DNA from: JBBATK01 sp044228285 | Lineage (GTDB): Bacteria > Bacteroidota > Ignavibacteria > Kapaibacteriales > NICIL-2 | NCBI GenBank assembly: GCA_044228285.1 | Contig: JBGAVD010000003.1 | Location: 496,001-560,000, forward strand | Reading direction: 5' to 3' | DNA: 64,000 bases | Shown: piece after piece, positions 8,102 to 17,389 of the stretch | Layout of the letters: every line of letters starts with the position of its first letter | How positions within the stretch are numbered: the stretch's first letter is position 1 | The notes under the pieces: generated by a model | What the model was told of the DNA's origin: nothing | What the model saw: only the letters and a program-made list of their open reading frames with translations | Database searches by the model: none | Position numbers and translations under genes: made by a program

Positions 8102-10822
8102 ATGAAAGTCATCCTACTCTTTTTATGCCTGTTAGTATGCACTAGCGGCGGTACTGCACAGATACGTTCGTGGACGAATCCATTTGCGGACAGCTCGAAA
8201 GTTTGGATCGATGCATGTGCTAGTGGATCACAAATTGTCAGTTGTACCAAACGCGGAGTAGCACTGTATGACATCAACTCCTTCAGCCCATTGCGGGTCA
8301 TTCCATTTGATTCAAGCTATGCTGCACTAACGGCAAAGTACCCAAATGTTCTTGACATATTTCTAGACACAAACGCAAGTCGAGTCGGCATACTCGTTAC
8401 TGATGGCCCGTACGCTGGTCCATCCATTTCAGGAGGCGCTAGCCACACGCGCTTTGTGGTGTATTCACTGCTGAATGCCTCGTGGGACGTAGACTCGAGT
8501 ACTGGCGACTACCCATCTAATGGATCTCTCATTGGTCATGTTGACCATCAGTATCGCCATGCCGTATTAGGCGGGTTCCACTTTTATCTTGATTCTCAGC
8601 CAGCCTATCATAGCGACGGCTACGGTGTTATCTACTATCCTGAACGATCACCAGCGCAAAGAAAGTCGAATGTTCTTTTGAGTACCATACCCGTGCGCTA
8701 TCGTCCAGACCTAAAGTATGGCATTTCGTGGGCTGCAAATTTTTGGGGACAGATCTCAGGACATTCAACTGGCACCACGGTAGACTATCTTTTTATACAG
8801 TCCGATAGCGCTGGCGGACGAACAGAGATTCCACGTGCGTACGGCAATCAAGTACAGAGTATATCTGACGATGCTCGATGCGTTCAGTACGAAAACAGCA
8901 TGTACGACTGGGTTACAAGAATCCACGTTCGCCAAACACCAAAAGGTTGTTTAGTCGGCGACCGTTTTATGCTCTGCCTCTCCGACTCTGGTAGAGCACT
9001 TCAATGGTTCGATGTGCAAGAAGCACGCTATGCGGACACACTAGCACGTTTCAGCTCTGCTGTGAAGAATTACTTTCTATGTAATGATCGATCTAAGATC
9101 ATAGCATGCACCCGCGATTTCGTCTATGCAATTCCACTACCCAGACTCGGCAATCTTGGTATGAGTGTGCACATGCGCTGCTCTACTACTTCTCCGAATA
9201 TTGGCGATACCGTACGCTTTACAAATCTCGCTTATCCAGTTTCGGTAGGACGCTATGTGTGGACTTTTGGGGATGGCACTTCTGACACATCACGTTCATC
9301 CACCCACCACTACCGCAGCGGAGGAAGTTACCGTGTTCGACTAGGGGTTGTACTCGCGATTGGTGACACCGCCTGGGACACAGACAATACCATGATCTAT
9401 GTTAAAAACATAGCTTCATTGCGTGCCTATCAACGTTTTTCAAAAGGTCCAATCACAGCTTTGTCATACGACAGTGCACATCACCGCTTCCTTGTTAGCA
9501 CTGACAGTGGCAGGGTCTATTCACTTCAAGCACTAGACGGTCAGTCGAGACTATTCGCCCCTGAAACCGACAAGCGTACCGTCGCAACCGCAGCAGTCAT
9601 GATGCCTGACCAAAGCACTTTACTTCGCTTTACAAAGAGTCGTACAGACTCGGTGTTTATCATGGGCAGGAACATGTATAGTTCGTGCTATGCAAGCAAG
9701 ACTTTCGACAACATTGCTATGGAGGACACCTCAACGCACTCGTTGTCTACTCTTGCTCGTACTCGTTGTTATGATACCTATGATGGTGGCAGTTTAGATA
9801 ACACTCTTTGGTATATCACTCGCTACGACACCATAGTTTCGTCGCCCAATATCTGCTTCTCTCCAAACAAACAATGGTTACTGGTCGCTTCCAACTACCG
9901 CTCATACACGCTGCGTCGATATGATCAGAAAACCGATCGTGATATCAGATACAGTGGCGTACTTATGCATACAGGCAACTTGTATCGCTACAAACTCGGT
10001 AGTCCATCGGCTTCGTACCGTGAGAACAAAGCAGGAATTGATAGCACGTACGGATACTTTATGTATCTAGTGTACGACTCTACATCGCGCGCAGTGTACT
10101 CGGTCTGCATCAATCAAGCAAGTACGCGTTATCTCGCAACAGAGAACGTCGATATGGTAACAAGTCGCAGCGCCTCACTCCTCATCGAATACGATCTACA
10201 ATCTGGTGCCGAACTTCGTCGTTGGAATGACAGTTCTAACTGTGTACGCTACACTCTTGACGGCACAGGATACATTAGCGCGAGCGGTATTCACAACCTA
10301 GTAGATGGCAGCCTTACTAAGCCTCTGTCATTTGGCAATCCCCGCCAATTCGAACTACTTCCCAATAAATACCACTTATTGGTCATGGGCGATGACTCAG
10401 TCCTAGCAAGCATTTGGAACACCGAAAGTGGCAGCGCAACAGAGCGTTTTATAGTTCCGTCGAAGAAAGCCCGCTGCATGGCTCTTAGCCATGACGCGTC
10501 GATTCTAGCTGTGGGCACAAGCGACGGGTCAGTCTACTTGTTCAACATGCCCAATTACATAGCCAATCCAGTCCAGGAACACCTTGATCCAAGCCCTGAC
10601 TTCAGTATCAGTCCTAATCCAGCTCAGGATAAGCTCTTATTCGTCAGCAGCGAAGCTGCTGACTACAGGATAACCGAATTGTGCGGTCGCGAACTGATCC
10701 GCGAGTCGTGCAGCCAAGGCGGAGCAAGCATCGACGTTAGCTCTCTCGCAAATGGAACCTACCTGCTTCAGGCGCAAATGGGTGGGTTTTGGAAGACGAA
10801 GGTGTTTGTTGTGCTGCGGTGA
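8102..10822 (+). CDS. Secreted PKD/beta-propeller-like protein with T9SS sorting domain
   Basis: Exported 906-aa protein, not assigned to a named family. Signal peptide MKVILLFLCLLVCTSGGTAQ. A PKD-like domain with the diagnostic VWTFGDGTSDTS and HHYRSGGSYRVRL strands lies near residues 380-430. The parts before and after look like WD40/quinoprotein-type propeller blades (repeated phrases such as LLIEYDLQSGAELRRW and ARCMALSHDASILAVGTSDGSVYLF). The C-terminal type A sorting domain begins at SISPNPAQDKLLF (about 835) and ends KVFVVLR. A GGAG ribosome site lies 7 bases before the ATG. It is flanked on both sides by the same palindrome array. A 9-bp triloop palindrome lies inside its coding sequence at 10643-10663. 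Probably a surface or released protein; ligand unknown. Confidence 0.8.
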   Translation: MKVILLFLCLLVCTSGGTAQIRSWTNPFADSSKVWIDACASGSQIVSCTKRGVALYDINSFSPLRVIPFDSSYAALTAKYPNVLDIFLDTNASRVGILVTDGPYAGPSISGGASHTRFVVYSLLNASWDVDSSTGDYPSNGSLIGHVDHQYRHAVLGGFHFYLDSQPAYHSDGYGVIYYPERSPAQRKSNVLLSTIPVRYRPDLKYGISWAANFWGQISGHSTGTTVDYLFIQSDSAGGRTEIPRAYGNQVQSISDDARCVQYENSMYDWVTRIHVRQTPKGCLVGDRFMLCLSDSGRALQWFDVQEARYADTLARFSSAVKNYFLCNDRSKIIACTRDFVYAIPLPRLGNLGMSVHMRCSTTSPNIGDTVRFTNLAYPVSVGRYVWTFGDGTSDTSRSSTHHYRSGGSYRVRLGVVLAIGDTAWDTDNTMIYVKNIASLRAYQRFSKGPITALSYDSAHHRFLVSTDSGRVYSLQALDGQSRLFAPETDKRTVATAAVMMPDQSTLLRFTKSRTDSVFIMGRNMYSSCYASKTFDNIAMEDTSTHSLSTLARTRCYDTYDGGSLDNTLWYITRYDTIVSSPNICFSPNKQWLLVASNYRSYTLRRYDQKTDRDIRYSGVLMHTGNLYRYKLGSPSASYRENKAGIDSTYGYFMYLVYDSTSRAVYSVCINQASTRYLATENVDMVTSRSASLLIEYDLQSGAELRRWNDSSNCVRYTLDGTGYISASGIHNLVDGSLTKPLSFGNPRQFELLPNKYHLLVMGDDSVLASIWNTESGSATERFIVPSKKARCMALSHDASILAVGTSDGSVYLFNMPNYIANPVQEHLDPSPDFSISPNPAQDKLLFVSSEAADYRITELCGRELIRESCSQGGASIDVSSLANGTYLLQAQMGGFWKTKVFVVLR
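10643..10663. repeat. Triloop palindrome inside coding sequence
   Basis: GTCAGCAGC-GAA-GCTGCTGAC, a perfect 9-bp stem with a GAA loop, in frame within the sorting domain of the PKD protein (SSEAADY). Confidence 0.8.
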
Positions 10823-10879
10823 TTTCAAGTTAACGAGAATTTGTAGGGGCAAGCACACTACATCACATACGTTTATCAC

Positions 10880-11910
10880 AAGCGCTGAAAGCGCTGATGA
10901 GTAAGCGTCACCGTGTGGAGACGTGGTTCATCGTGTCTTGGTAAAGAATGGTATAGATAACATCTGTGCGTTAAATGGTTGCATGGTCGCATCGTCGTGG
11001 TGCGTTGACATTCTTTGTCATTCTTTGCCAAGACGCGATAAATCGCGTCTCTACAAGACGCCTGTTTTTGTTTGCGCCGAAGGCGCTGGTGGATGAGCGT
11101 TAGCGTGTAGAGACGCGATTCATCGCGTCTTGGCAAAGAATGGCAAATGGTGTAATGTAGCATTAGCAATAACAGAATTGTGTTGCGATGACAGATGACA
11201 CTGATCATCGTTTCTACACTATGCATTCTCTTGGTATTTAAATGTCCTTGTCCAATCATTCGCACGTGATTCGTGTGTAATTCGCGTGTGGAGACGCGAT
11301 GCATCGCGTCTCTACTTGTTATGTATTCTATCGATCCGAATACAATCACTCTCGCTGCATTGGATATAAACTATCGCACACCTCCCATCACGACGTCGAC
11401 ATGCACAGTAGAGACGCGATGAATCGCGTCTCCACACGCGAAAGGCAAAGAATGGCAAAGAGTATCCTGGGGGTTTAATTCGGCTAGGGGTAAAGCGACA
11501 TGGGGCATTCCCATTAATTACCATTCTTTACCAAGACGCGATGAATCGCGTCTCTACAAAACACACCTGTTTTGTTTGCGCCGAAGTCGCTGGTGAATGG
11601 TCGTTACCGTGTAGAAACGCGATTCATCGCGTCTTGGCAAAGAATGGTATGGATGAATCTGTGCGTTAAATGGTTGCATGGTCGCATCGTCGTGGTGCGT
11701 TGCCATTCTTTGTCGTTCTTTGCCAAGACGCGATGAATCGCGTCTCTACAAGATTTCCCTCTTTTGTTTGCGCCGAAGGCGCTGGTGAATGAGCGTTACC
11801 CTGTAGAGACGCGATTCATCGCGTCTTGGTAAAGAATGGCATAGACAACATCTGTGCGTTAAATGGTTGCATAGTCGTTCTGCGTTACCATTCATTGCCA
11901 TTCTTTGCCT
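10880..11910. repeat. Array of nested GACGCGAT palindromes, right copy
   Basis: Nine further copies of the GACGCGAT palindrome (about 10917, 11031, 11108, 11288, 11408, 11533, 11610, 11724, 11804), with the same GCGCC-GAA-GGCGC inner hairpin and CATTCTTTG arms as the array at 6850-8000. TGTAGAG/TGTGGAG marks occur at 10914, 11106, 11610 and 11802 (steps of 192, 504 and 192). The block 11154-11320 is nearly identical to 7381-7560 and 7714-7880. An unrelated short stretch at about 11465-11510 interrupts the pattern. Confidence 0.85.
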
Positions 11911-12075
11911 ACACCACAATCCTTCACATCTCGAACATCAGTATCAACAGCACATGACATCACAAGGTTCCCCCACCGGTCGCGATAGTGTTTGTCCCTG
12001 ATCGCCTTCAACATTCGTATTTTCGCGCTGCAGCTTATTCATCGATCTGTGTCTGATCCAGACACTTTCACTCCC

Positions 12076-13752
12076 GTGAACATTCAACTTACTCCCAAGC
12101 TCCTGACGATACTGAAGCAGGGCTATAGTCGCGCAACCTTTTTGAAGGATCTCAGCGCAGGACTCATCGTGGGCATTGTAGCCCTTCCTTTGGCAATTGC
12201 GTTTGCGATTGCATCTGGTGTGAAGCCTGAGCAGGGCTTGGCGACCGCAATTGTTGCTGGCTTTCTGATATCTGTGCTAGGTGGAAGTCGTGTTCAGATC
12301 AGCGGTCCAACCGGAGCGTTCATCGTTGTTATCTATGGCATCGTCCAACAATATGGTTACGAAGGCTTGGCTGTGGCGACTTTGTTAGCCGGCTTGCTTC
12401 TTGTCGGTGCAGGCTTAGCGCGGATGGGTGCCTTGCTCAAGTTTATTCCCTATCCGCTCACAGTTGGTTTTACGAGCGGTATTGCCTTGATCATTTTTAG
12501 TGGACAGGTGAAGGACTTGTTAGGACTGTCTGTCGAATCAGTGCCTGCGGGCTTTATTGAGAAGTGGGATGTCTATGCGCAGCATGCCTCCACCATCAAC
12601 CCCAGCGCTGCGCTCGTGGCACTGTGCTCGCTTGCCATTCTTTTAGTACTGCCTCGTTTTGTTCGCAAAGTGCCAGCAAGCTTAGTTGCGATTATTGTTA
12701 TGACTGCCCTTGTGCAGCTACTGCAGCTTCCAGTTGAAACCATCGGCTCTCGATTTGGTGCGGTGTCCAGCAGTTTGGCAATGCCCAGCCTTCCCCATCT
12801 CTCGCTCGACCTCTTGCGTAAGATGTTTAGTCCAGCGATCACCATTGCATTACTCGGCGCAATTGAGTCGTTGCTGTCGGCCGTTGTTGCCGACGGTATG
12901 ATGGGCACCAAGCACCGACCAAACATGGAGCTCATCGCGCAAGGTGTTGGCAACATTGTGTCGCCTCTCTTTGGCGGTATCCCCGCAACCGGTGCCATTG
13001 CCCGCACAGCAACCAACATTCGCAGCGGTGCGCAAACGCCTATTGCGGGAATGATACATGCAGTGGCTTTGTTGTTGATCATGTTATTCTTCGGACAATG
13101 GGCGGCGCTTATTCCCATGCCCGTTTTGGCTGCTATCCTTGTTCTTGTTGCCTACAACATGAGTGAGTGGCGCACTTTCAAGAAGTTGTTGAAGAGTCCA
13201 AAGAGCGACGTCATCGTCATGGTCTGCACCTTCGGGCTTACGGTCATCATCGACCTCACCGTTGCTATACAAGTAGGCGTAGTTTTATCAGCCGTGTTCT
13301 TTTTGAAGAGCATGTCGGACGCCACCCAAGTCAACCTCATCTCCTCATCACTTCGACAGCAAGAGCACGACGCAAACATCGAGCAGTCTGATATGCGTGA
13401 TGTCGTCATTCCGTCCGACATGATTGTCTACGACGTTCAAGGCGCTCTCTTCTTCGGTGCCGTTGAGCAATTCAAAGAGACCATGTTGCAGATTCACGAG
13501 CAACCCAAAGTGTTTGTGTTGTCGTTGAAGAGCGTATTATCCGTCGACGCGAGTGGCTTACACGCAATTGAAGATCTCATGCTCTCAACGCGCATGAGGG
13601 GCATACACTTTGTTGTGGTTGGTCCGCACGCCCAGCCATATGTCGCCATGGAGCGCGCAGGACTCCTCGACGCCATCGGTCAAAGCAACGTCTTCGCATC
13701 CCTTGCGGAAGTCGTAGCGGATACGCGTTTTTCGGAGGCTGGGAAATCGTAG
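12076..13752 (+). CDS. SulP-family anion transporter with STAS domain
   Basis: Inner-membrane transporter or exchanger of the SulP/SLC26 family, which moves sulfate, bicarbonate or similar anions. Visible: the family N-terminus GYSRATFLKDLSAGLIVGIVA, SGPTGAFIVVIYGIV, many hydrophobic segments (about 10-14) through residue 410, and a cytoplasmic STAS domain from about residue 440 (DMIVYDVQGALFFGAVEQF, LKSVLSVDASGLHAIEDL). The frame runs up to a TTG at 11992, but the GTG at 12076 (NIQLTPKLLTILKQGYSR) fits the usual family start and is chosen. The segment GGIPATGAIARTATNIRSGA matches the motif of bacterial bicarbonate/sulfate members, but the substrate cannot be decided. Lone gene after the palindrome array. 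Confidence 0.9.
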   Translation: MNIQLTPKLLTILKQGYSRATFLKDLSAGLIVGIVALPLAIAFAIASGVKPEQGLATAIVAGFLISVLGGSRVQISGPTGAFIVVIYGIVQQYGYEGLAVATLLAGLLLVGAGLARMGALLKFIPYPLTVGFTSGIALIIFSGQVKDLLGLSVESVPAGFIEKWDVYAQHASTINPSAALVALCSLAILLVLPRFVRKVPASLVAIIVMTALVQLLQLPVETIGSRFGAVSSSLAMPSLPHLSLDLLRKMFSPAITIALLGAIESLLSAVVADGMMGTKHRPNMELIAQGVGNIVSPLFGGIPATGAIARTATNIRSGAQTPIAGMIHAVALLLIMLFFGQWAALIPMPVLAAILVLVAYNMSEWRTFKKLLKSPKSDVIVMVCTFGLTVIIDLTVAIQVGVVLSAVFFLKSMSDATQVNLISSSLRQQEHDANIEQSDMRDVVIPSDMIVYDVQGALFFGAVEQFKETMLQIHEQPKVFVLSLKSVLSVDASGLHAIEDLMLSTRMRGIHFVVVGPHAQPYVAMERAGLLDAIGQSNVFASLAEVVADTRFSEAGKS

Positions 13753-14102
13753 GAGTTGTGGGACAGGCGATAGCCTGGCCCTCGAGTATTATTATCTCTC
13801 GCATTCTCCAGCAGTGCTGCCTTCGGCAGACTCATTGTGTGGATCTTCAAATGATTTTTCATACACAGGCAGCCTGCGGCTGCACATCTGCTGATGGAAG
13901 TTCTAGTGTTGTTACAAGCAGCAGGCAGATGGTACTGCAAGCGCACAGTGGTTTCGACGCAGATATTCAGCAGAGCTCACAAGGCTTAAGCCTTTGCGAT
14001 CCTGAGTGGTAAAGGCAGAGTGCAGGAGGTGTAGAGAAGAGTGTGGGCGTGCATTTCCTTGTATTTTGTGGGGGCCACGACAACCCAATCAGGAAGAGTA
14101 GT
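13753..14102 (+). other. Intergenic region with small triloop hairpins
   Basis: About 350 bases. Holds three short palindromes: CTGCC-TTC-GGCAG (13817-13829), GCAGCC-TGC-GGCTGC (13869-13883) and AAGGCTTAAGCCTT (about 13981-13994). A GGAAGAG ribosome-site-like sequence precedes the next gene. Nothing else recognised. Confidence 0.5.
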
Positions 14103-15107
14103 ATGAAAGAGATAATGGTTTATCAGAGTGCGAATGAGTCATCGAGTTTGAGAACCCTAGTGCAGATGCTATGGCTTAGTGGCATGCGGTCAATGCTTGT
14201 GCTGCTGTGTCTGAGTGCATGCACGATTTCCCTGCAAGCAGGTTTGTTCGACGATTTAGATCGCAGTTCAGATACCGAGTATCTGGTACGTTTATCGAAC
14301 GGCGAGATCTTGTTGGGTTCGGTTGTGGATGTGGTTGAGGACAAGACAGAGGGCATGGCATTGAAGCTCAAGACAGCAATAGGGGTGGCAAAGATTTTCG
14401 AGTGGCAGGTATTGGAGATCGTGTTGGTGGATGATGCCTATCGACAATCCAATCGCGTCTTCTTCTTGCCGACGGCAGAGCCAATCTCCAAGAACCATTA
14501 TGTCGGCAATACCGAATTGTTCGTCTGGACAGCCGGCATCGGCTTTTGGGATTACGTCTCAGTGAACATGATGCGTTCCACTTTACCCTGGATAGAATCA
14601 AGGTATCAGTTTAGTCAGTTAAACGTCAAGGCAAGCATATATCGTCAAGAGTACGAGACCATGAAAGGTCACATGAACCTCGCGGCGGGCGGAGTATTAA
14701 CCTGGTTGAACGCAGGGAATCGTCTATCGGATTTGTATCTCAGCGCTACCTATACCCGAGTGCGATCACGATTGACGGCCATGGTATTCATGAACATGTC
14801 GAGCGGATCAATGACCAACGGTCTGGACGGCTTCCCAGTGTACGCAGGCAATTTTGGCAGTGTGATCGTAAACTATCCAGCGGGGGCAGTAGGTTTTGCC
14901 TTAGGCTTAGACACCCGATTACCGGGCAGACAGGACCTACATGTGATAGCCGAGCTCTGGAACGGCAATCTTTCGTCGGCCAACAACACCGCCTTTCTCC
15001 TAGGCCTGCGCTTCGCCAACAGCAGCATCTCTATGGATTTTGGCATGTTAGCGCTCACCACCCCTACCGTCATCCCCGTAACCAGCTTCAGTTGGACACC
15101 TTTTTAG
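14103..15107 (+). CDS. Exported protein of unknown function
   Basis: 334 aa from the ATG at 14103, which has GGAAGAG just upstream. The frame opens earlier at a GTG (14043). A start at 14184 would place the signal-like segment MRSMLVLLCLSACTISLQAG exactly at the N-terminus, so the start is uncertain. After the signal, a short domain (TEYLVRLSNGEILLGSVVDVV, about 65-85) resembles a small SH3/Sm-like barrel seen in exported Bacteroidota proteins. The rest is rich in alternating strands (LYLSATYTRVRSRLTAMVF, VGFALGLDTRLPG, AFLLGLRFANSSISMDFGML), which suggests an outer-membrane-associated barrel. No named family is recognised. Lone gene before tRNA-Phe. Confidence 0.6.
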   Translation: MKEIMVYQSANESSSLRTLVQMLWLSGMRSMLVLLCLSACTISLQAGLFDDLDRSSDTEYLVRLSNGEILLGSVVDVVEDKTEGMALKLKTAIGVAKIFEWQVLEIVLVDDAYRQSNRVFFLPTAEPISKNHYVGNTELFVWTAGIGFWDYVSVNMMRSTLPWIESRYQFSQLNVKASIYRQEYETMKGHMNLAAGGVLTWLNAGNRLSDLYLSATYTRVRSRLTAMVFMNMSSGSMTNGLDGFPVYAGNFGSVIVNYPAGAVGFALGLDTRLPGRQDLHVIAELWNGNLSSANNTAFLLGLRFANSSISMDFGMLALTTPTVIPVTSFSWTPF

Positions 15108-15138
15108 CAAAACATTTTTTCAGGTAGCGTACGCGTCG

Positions 15139-15146
15139 TATTTTTG
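15139..15146 (+). promoter_or_regulatory. Possible -7 box of the tRNA-Phe promoter
   Basis: TATTTTTG (TAnnTTTG type) lies about 52 bases before the mature tRNA, with a T-rich stretch (ATTTTTTCAGG) about 20 bases further upstream. The sequence CGTATTTTTGT occurs identically upstream of katG. Confidence 0.4.
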
Positions 15147-15197
15147 TTTTCTCTTTTTGAGGCGCTTGTTCTTGGACAGTCGCCACCGAAAGCAAAT

Positions 15198-15270
15198 GGT
15201 CAGGTAGCTCAGTTGGTAGAGCAAAGGACTGAAAATCCTTGTGTCGGGGGTTCAATTCCCTTCCTGACCA
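15198..15270 (+). tRNA. tRNA-Phe (anticodon GAA)
   Basis: All arms can be drawn: acceptor GGTCAGG/CCTGACC, D-arm GCTCAGTTGGTAGAGC, anticodon stem AAGGA/TCCTT with loop CTGAAAA (anticodon GAA at its centre), and T-loop TTCAATT. Discriminator A at 15270; CCA is not encoded. A short T-run follows. The integrase gene starts 170 bases downstream, and the 3' end is repeated imperfectly at 24312-24324, so this tRNA is the probable insertion site of an island. Confidence 0.95.
15258..15270 (+). repeat. Candidate attL (tRNA-Phe 3' end)
   Basis: CCCTTCCTGACCA at the tRNA 3' end recurs with one mismatch at 24312-24324 in direct orientation. Including five more bases upstream, 15 of 18 positions agree. 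Confidence 0.55.
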
Positions 15271-15320
15271 CTTTTTTTAGTACTTAAGTACTATAAAAAT
15301 AAAATACTTAGACCTCACTT

Positions 15321-15360
15321 GTGTACGGAATCAGGTGGGGTCTTTTCGTTTGCTCCGTAC
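15321..15360. promoter_or_regulatory. Putative recombinase arm-type sites, left
   Basis: GTGTACGGA at 15321-15329 and its inverted form GCTCCGTAC at 15352-15360. The same word occurs twice near the other island end. A palindrome AGTACTTAAGTACT (15279-15292) and a 14-base direct repeat AGCCACTACTTTT (15402-15414, 15416-15428) add to the repeats before the integrase gene. Confidence 0.35.
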
Positions 15361-15440
15361 CCTTATTTTATTAGTACTTACGTTCATTGGTATTACAAAA
15401 AAGCCACTACTTTTCAGCCACTACTTTTTAAATGCTGTGA

Positions 15441-16502
15441 ATGGGGGCTGCAATGACCAATTCACTGCGCAGCACGACAACCAGTAGGTTAAAGTACTCT
15501 GTTCAAGCTCACCTTCGACTACAGAAAGGACATTCAAGAGGTGCAATAGTTTTCGTTGTATACCACAAAAACGAACGGTTGCGCTTTTCCTTGGGTCAAA
15601 CTCGAATCGAACTGTCTGATTGGGATGCGAAGCGTCAACGGGTAAAAATCAGTTCACCCGATTCACAACGAATCAATAATGCTATTGATGAGATGCTGCT
15701 TCGTATTTGTCAGCACTTTGAAACTCTCGGGCAAACAAATAGTTCCAAAACTCTTGAAACGCTGAAATCAATTGTATTGCCTAGTAGTCAGCAAGTCGCA
15801 AAGGTATCCGACAAAGAAGGGATCATCAAGCTCTTCAAGAGATTTATGCACGAGCATTCAAACAAGGGTAGGCAACTGTCCAAGAACACGCTGAAGAGCT
15901 ATCACGTCGTCTTGAATTCATGGCAGGAATTCGAACGCAACCGAGGTTGTCGATACTCGATCAATGATTTCAGAATGACAGACATCGGAGCTTCACACAG
16001 TCGGAAGATATTTGAGTGTTACCAACGCTATTTGATTGAAATCGGGCCGTCAGGAGTGCCATGTACGGATAACACGGTCAGAAAGTACGTGAAGATTTTG
16101 TCAACATTTCTTCGATGGTGTGAATCGGATCTTAACATGCCGTTGGTTCGCAACGTGAATGTAAAGGGTGAGATTGTTTCTAAGCACTCTGTCTCTCTAA
16201 CACAAGAAGAGGTGTCACTTCTTGAGACCTGTCAACTGAAATCAGGATCCAAGCTGTTTCACGTGCGTAACATGATGATCTTGGCTCTCTACACGGGTCT
16301 ACGTCACAGTGAATGGACATTAGTTCTGCCTTCATTATGGAGGGAACCATCACAGCTTATAACAAGTCCAAAAACAGGAAAGAGCGTTCTAGTTGTTCAC
16401 CGCGATGCTGTAAGAATGGTTCTTCAGCAGTATGAAAAAACGGGCATTCCGTTGTCGATAAGAAACATTCAGAAAATCAACTGGATATTCCACCTATACT
16501 GA
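15441..16502 (+). pseudogene. Tyrosine recombinase/phage-type integrase, 3' truncated by IS21 element
   Basis: Site-specific recombinase, presumably of the island at tRNA-Phe. The N-terminal arm-binding region (FSLGQTRIELSDWDAKRQRVK) and SAM-like core-binding domain (FMHEHSNKGRQLSKNTLKSY, about residues 130-235) are typical of Bacteroidota integrases. The catalytic domain begins at LTQEEVSLLETCQ and keeps box I (ALYTGLRHSEW, catalytic Arg) and the PKTGKSVLVV beta-hairpin Lys. The frame then enters the IS end and stops (WIFHLY, then TGA supplied by the IS). The box II HxxR and the nucleophilic Tyr, roughly the last 60-80 residues, are missing, so the enzyme must be inactive. Start ATG 15441; ATG 15453 is an alternative. 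Confidence 0.85.
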
Positions 16503-16547
16503 CCCACTAGTTCCGCGCCAAATTAACCCACCCTTTCGCTGGCGAAG
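16489..16547 (+). repeat. IS21 left terminal inverted repeats
   Basis: Outermost TCCACCTA, then two related units starting TGACCCACTAGTTCCGCG (16500) and TAACCCACCCTTTCGC (16524). The stop codon of the truncated integrase lies in this end (TGA 16500-16502). Confidence 0.75.
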
Positions 16548-16616
16548 CCTATGGTTTTATGACGATAAAAGTTGGTGGAACAAAGGTATGTATTTAGCTT
16601 CAAATGGCATCAAGGA

Positions 16617-17351
16617 TCAGTCCTCGGTTTTCACCTTCCTTCTTAGTGATTCACCCTTCAGTTCCAGTCTGTGCGCTTGATGGATTATGCGGTCTAAAAC
16701 GGCATCAGCTACAGTGTTCTCTCCTATAACATCATGCCATGCAGCAACTGGTACCTGCGAAGTGATAATAGTTGACTTCTTGCCGTGTCTGTCTTCAATG
16801 ATCTCCATAAGTGCAGCTCGGTTTTGAGCGTCAAAGGGCTGGATTCCAAAGTCGTCTAGGATGAGCAAGTGTTGTCGTTCCATCTTAGCTACTTCCTTAA
16901 TATAGGATCCGTCTGCTTTAGCGAGCTTCAGCTTACCGAAGAGCTTTGCTGTGTTGTGGTACATGACTCTGTATCCCAAACTGCATGCGTGGTGACCAAG
17001 GGCTGAGGCAATGAAGCTCTTACCAATGCCGGTACTGCCTGTGATGAGGACGTTCTCGTGTTTCTTGATGAAGGTGCATTCTGACAAGCGTTTAATGAGG
17101 TTCTTGTCGATGTTTCGGTCTTTGCTGTACTCAAGATCCTCCAAGGCTGCTTTGTAGCGGAACTTTGCGTTCTTTAGCCCGCGCTCTATTGTACGGTTCT
17201 GACGGTCATCCCATTCTGAGTCGATCAGTTGCTCTACCATCTCATCGGGTGTTAGCTCGGCTCGCGTGCTGGACTCAAGACTCGTCTCAAAGGCACGTGC
17301 CATACCGTAAAACTTCATCGTACGCATTTTCTCTAAGGTTGTAGTATTCAT
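16617..17351 (-). CDS. istB: IstB-like ATPase of the IS21 element
   Basis: 244-aa AAA+ ATPase that helps the IS21 transposase choose targets; related to DnaC helicase loaders. Visible: N-terminal helical domain (MRTMKFYGMARAFE), Walker A GSTGIGKS near residue 105, Walker B LLILDDFGIQP near 165, sensor-I-like ITSQVPVAAWH and the C-terminal arginine region DRIIHQAHRLELKGESLR. Full length. It starts 38 bases after the istA stop in the same direction, the normal istA-istB order. Confidence 0.93.
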   Translation of the reverse strand: MNTTTLEKMRTMKFYGMARAFETSLESSTRAELTPDEMVEQLIDSEWDDRQNRTIERGLKNAKFRYKAALEDLEYSKDRNIDKNLIKRLSECTFIKKHENVLITGSTGIGKSFIASALGHHACSLGYRVMYHNTAKLFGKLKLAKADGSYIKEVAKMERQHLLILDDFGIQPFDAQNRAALMEIIEDRHGKKSTIITSQVPVAAWHDVIGENTVADAVLDRIIHQAHRLELKGESLRRKVKTED

Positions 17352-17389
17352 GGTTTTGGTTTGTGTGTTAGTTGCAATTCTGCTGTCAC

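Noticed and set aside
12076..13752. Minus-strand frames within the SulP gene (for example 12573-13118)
   Set aside because: Shadows of a strongly conserved transporter gene; the sense frame accounts for all motifs.
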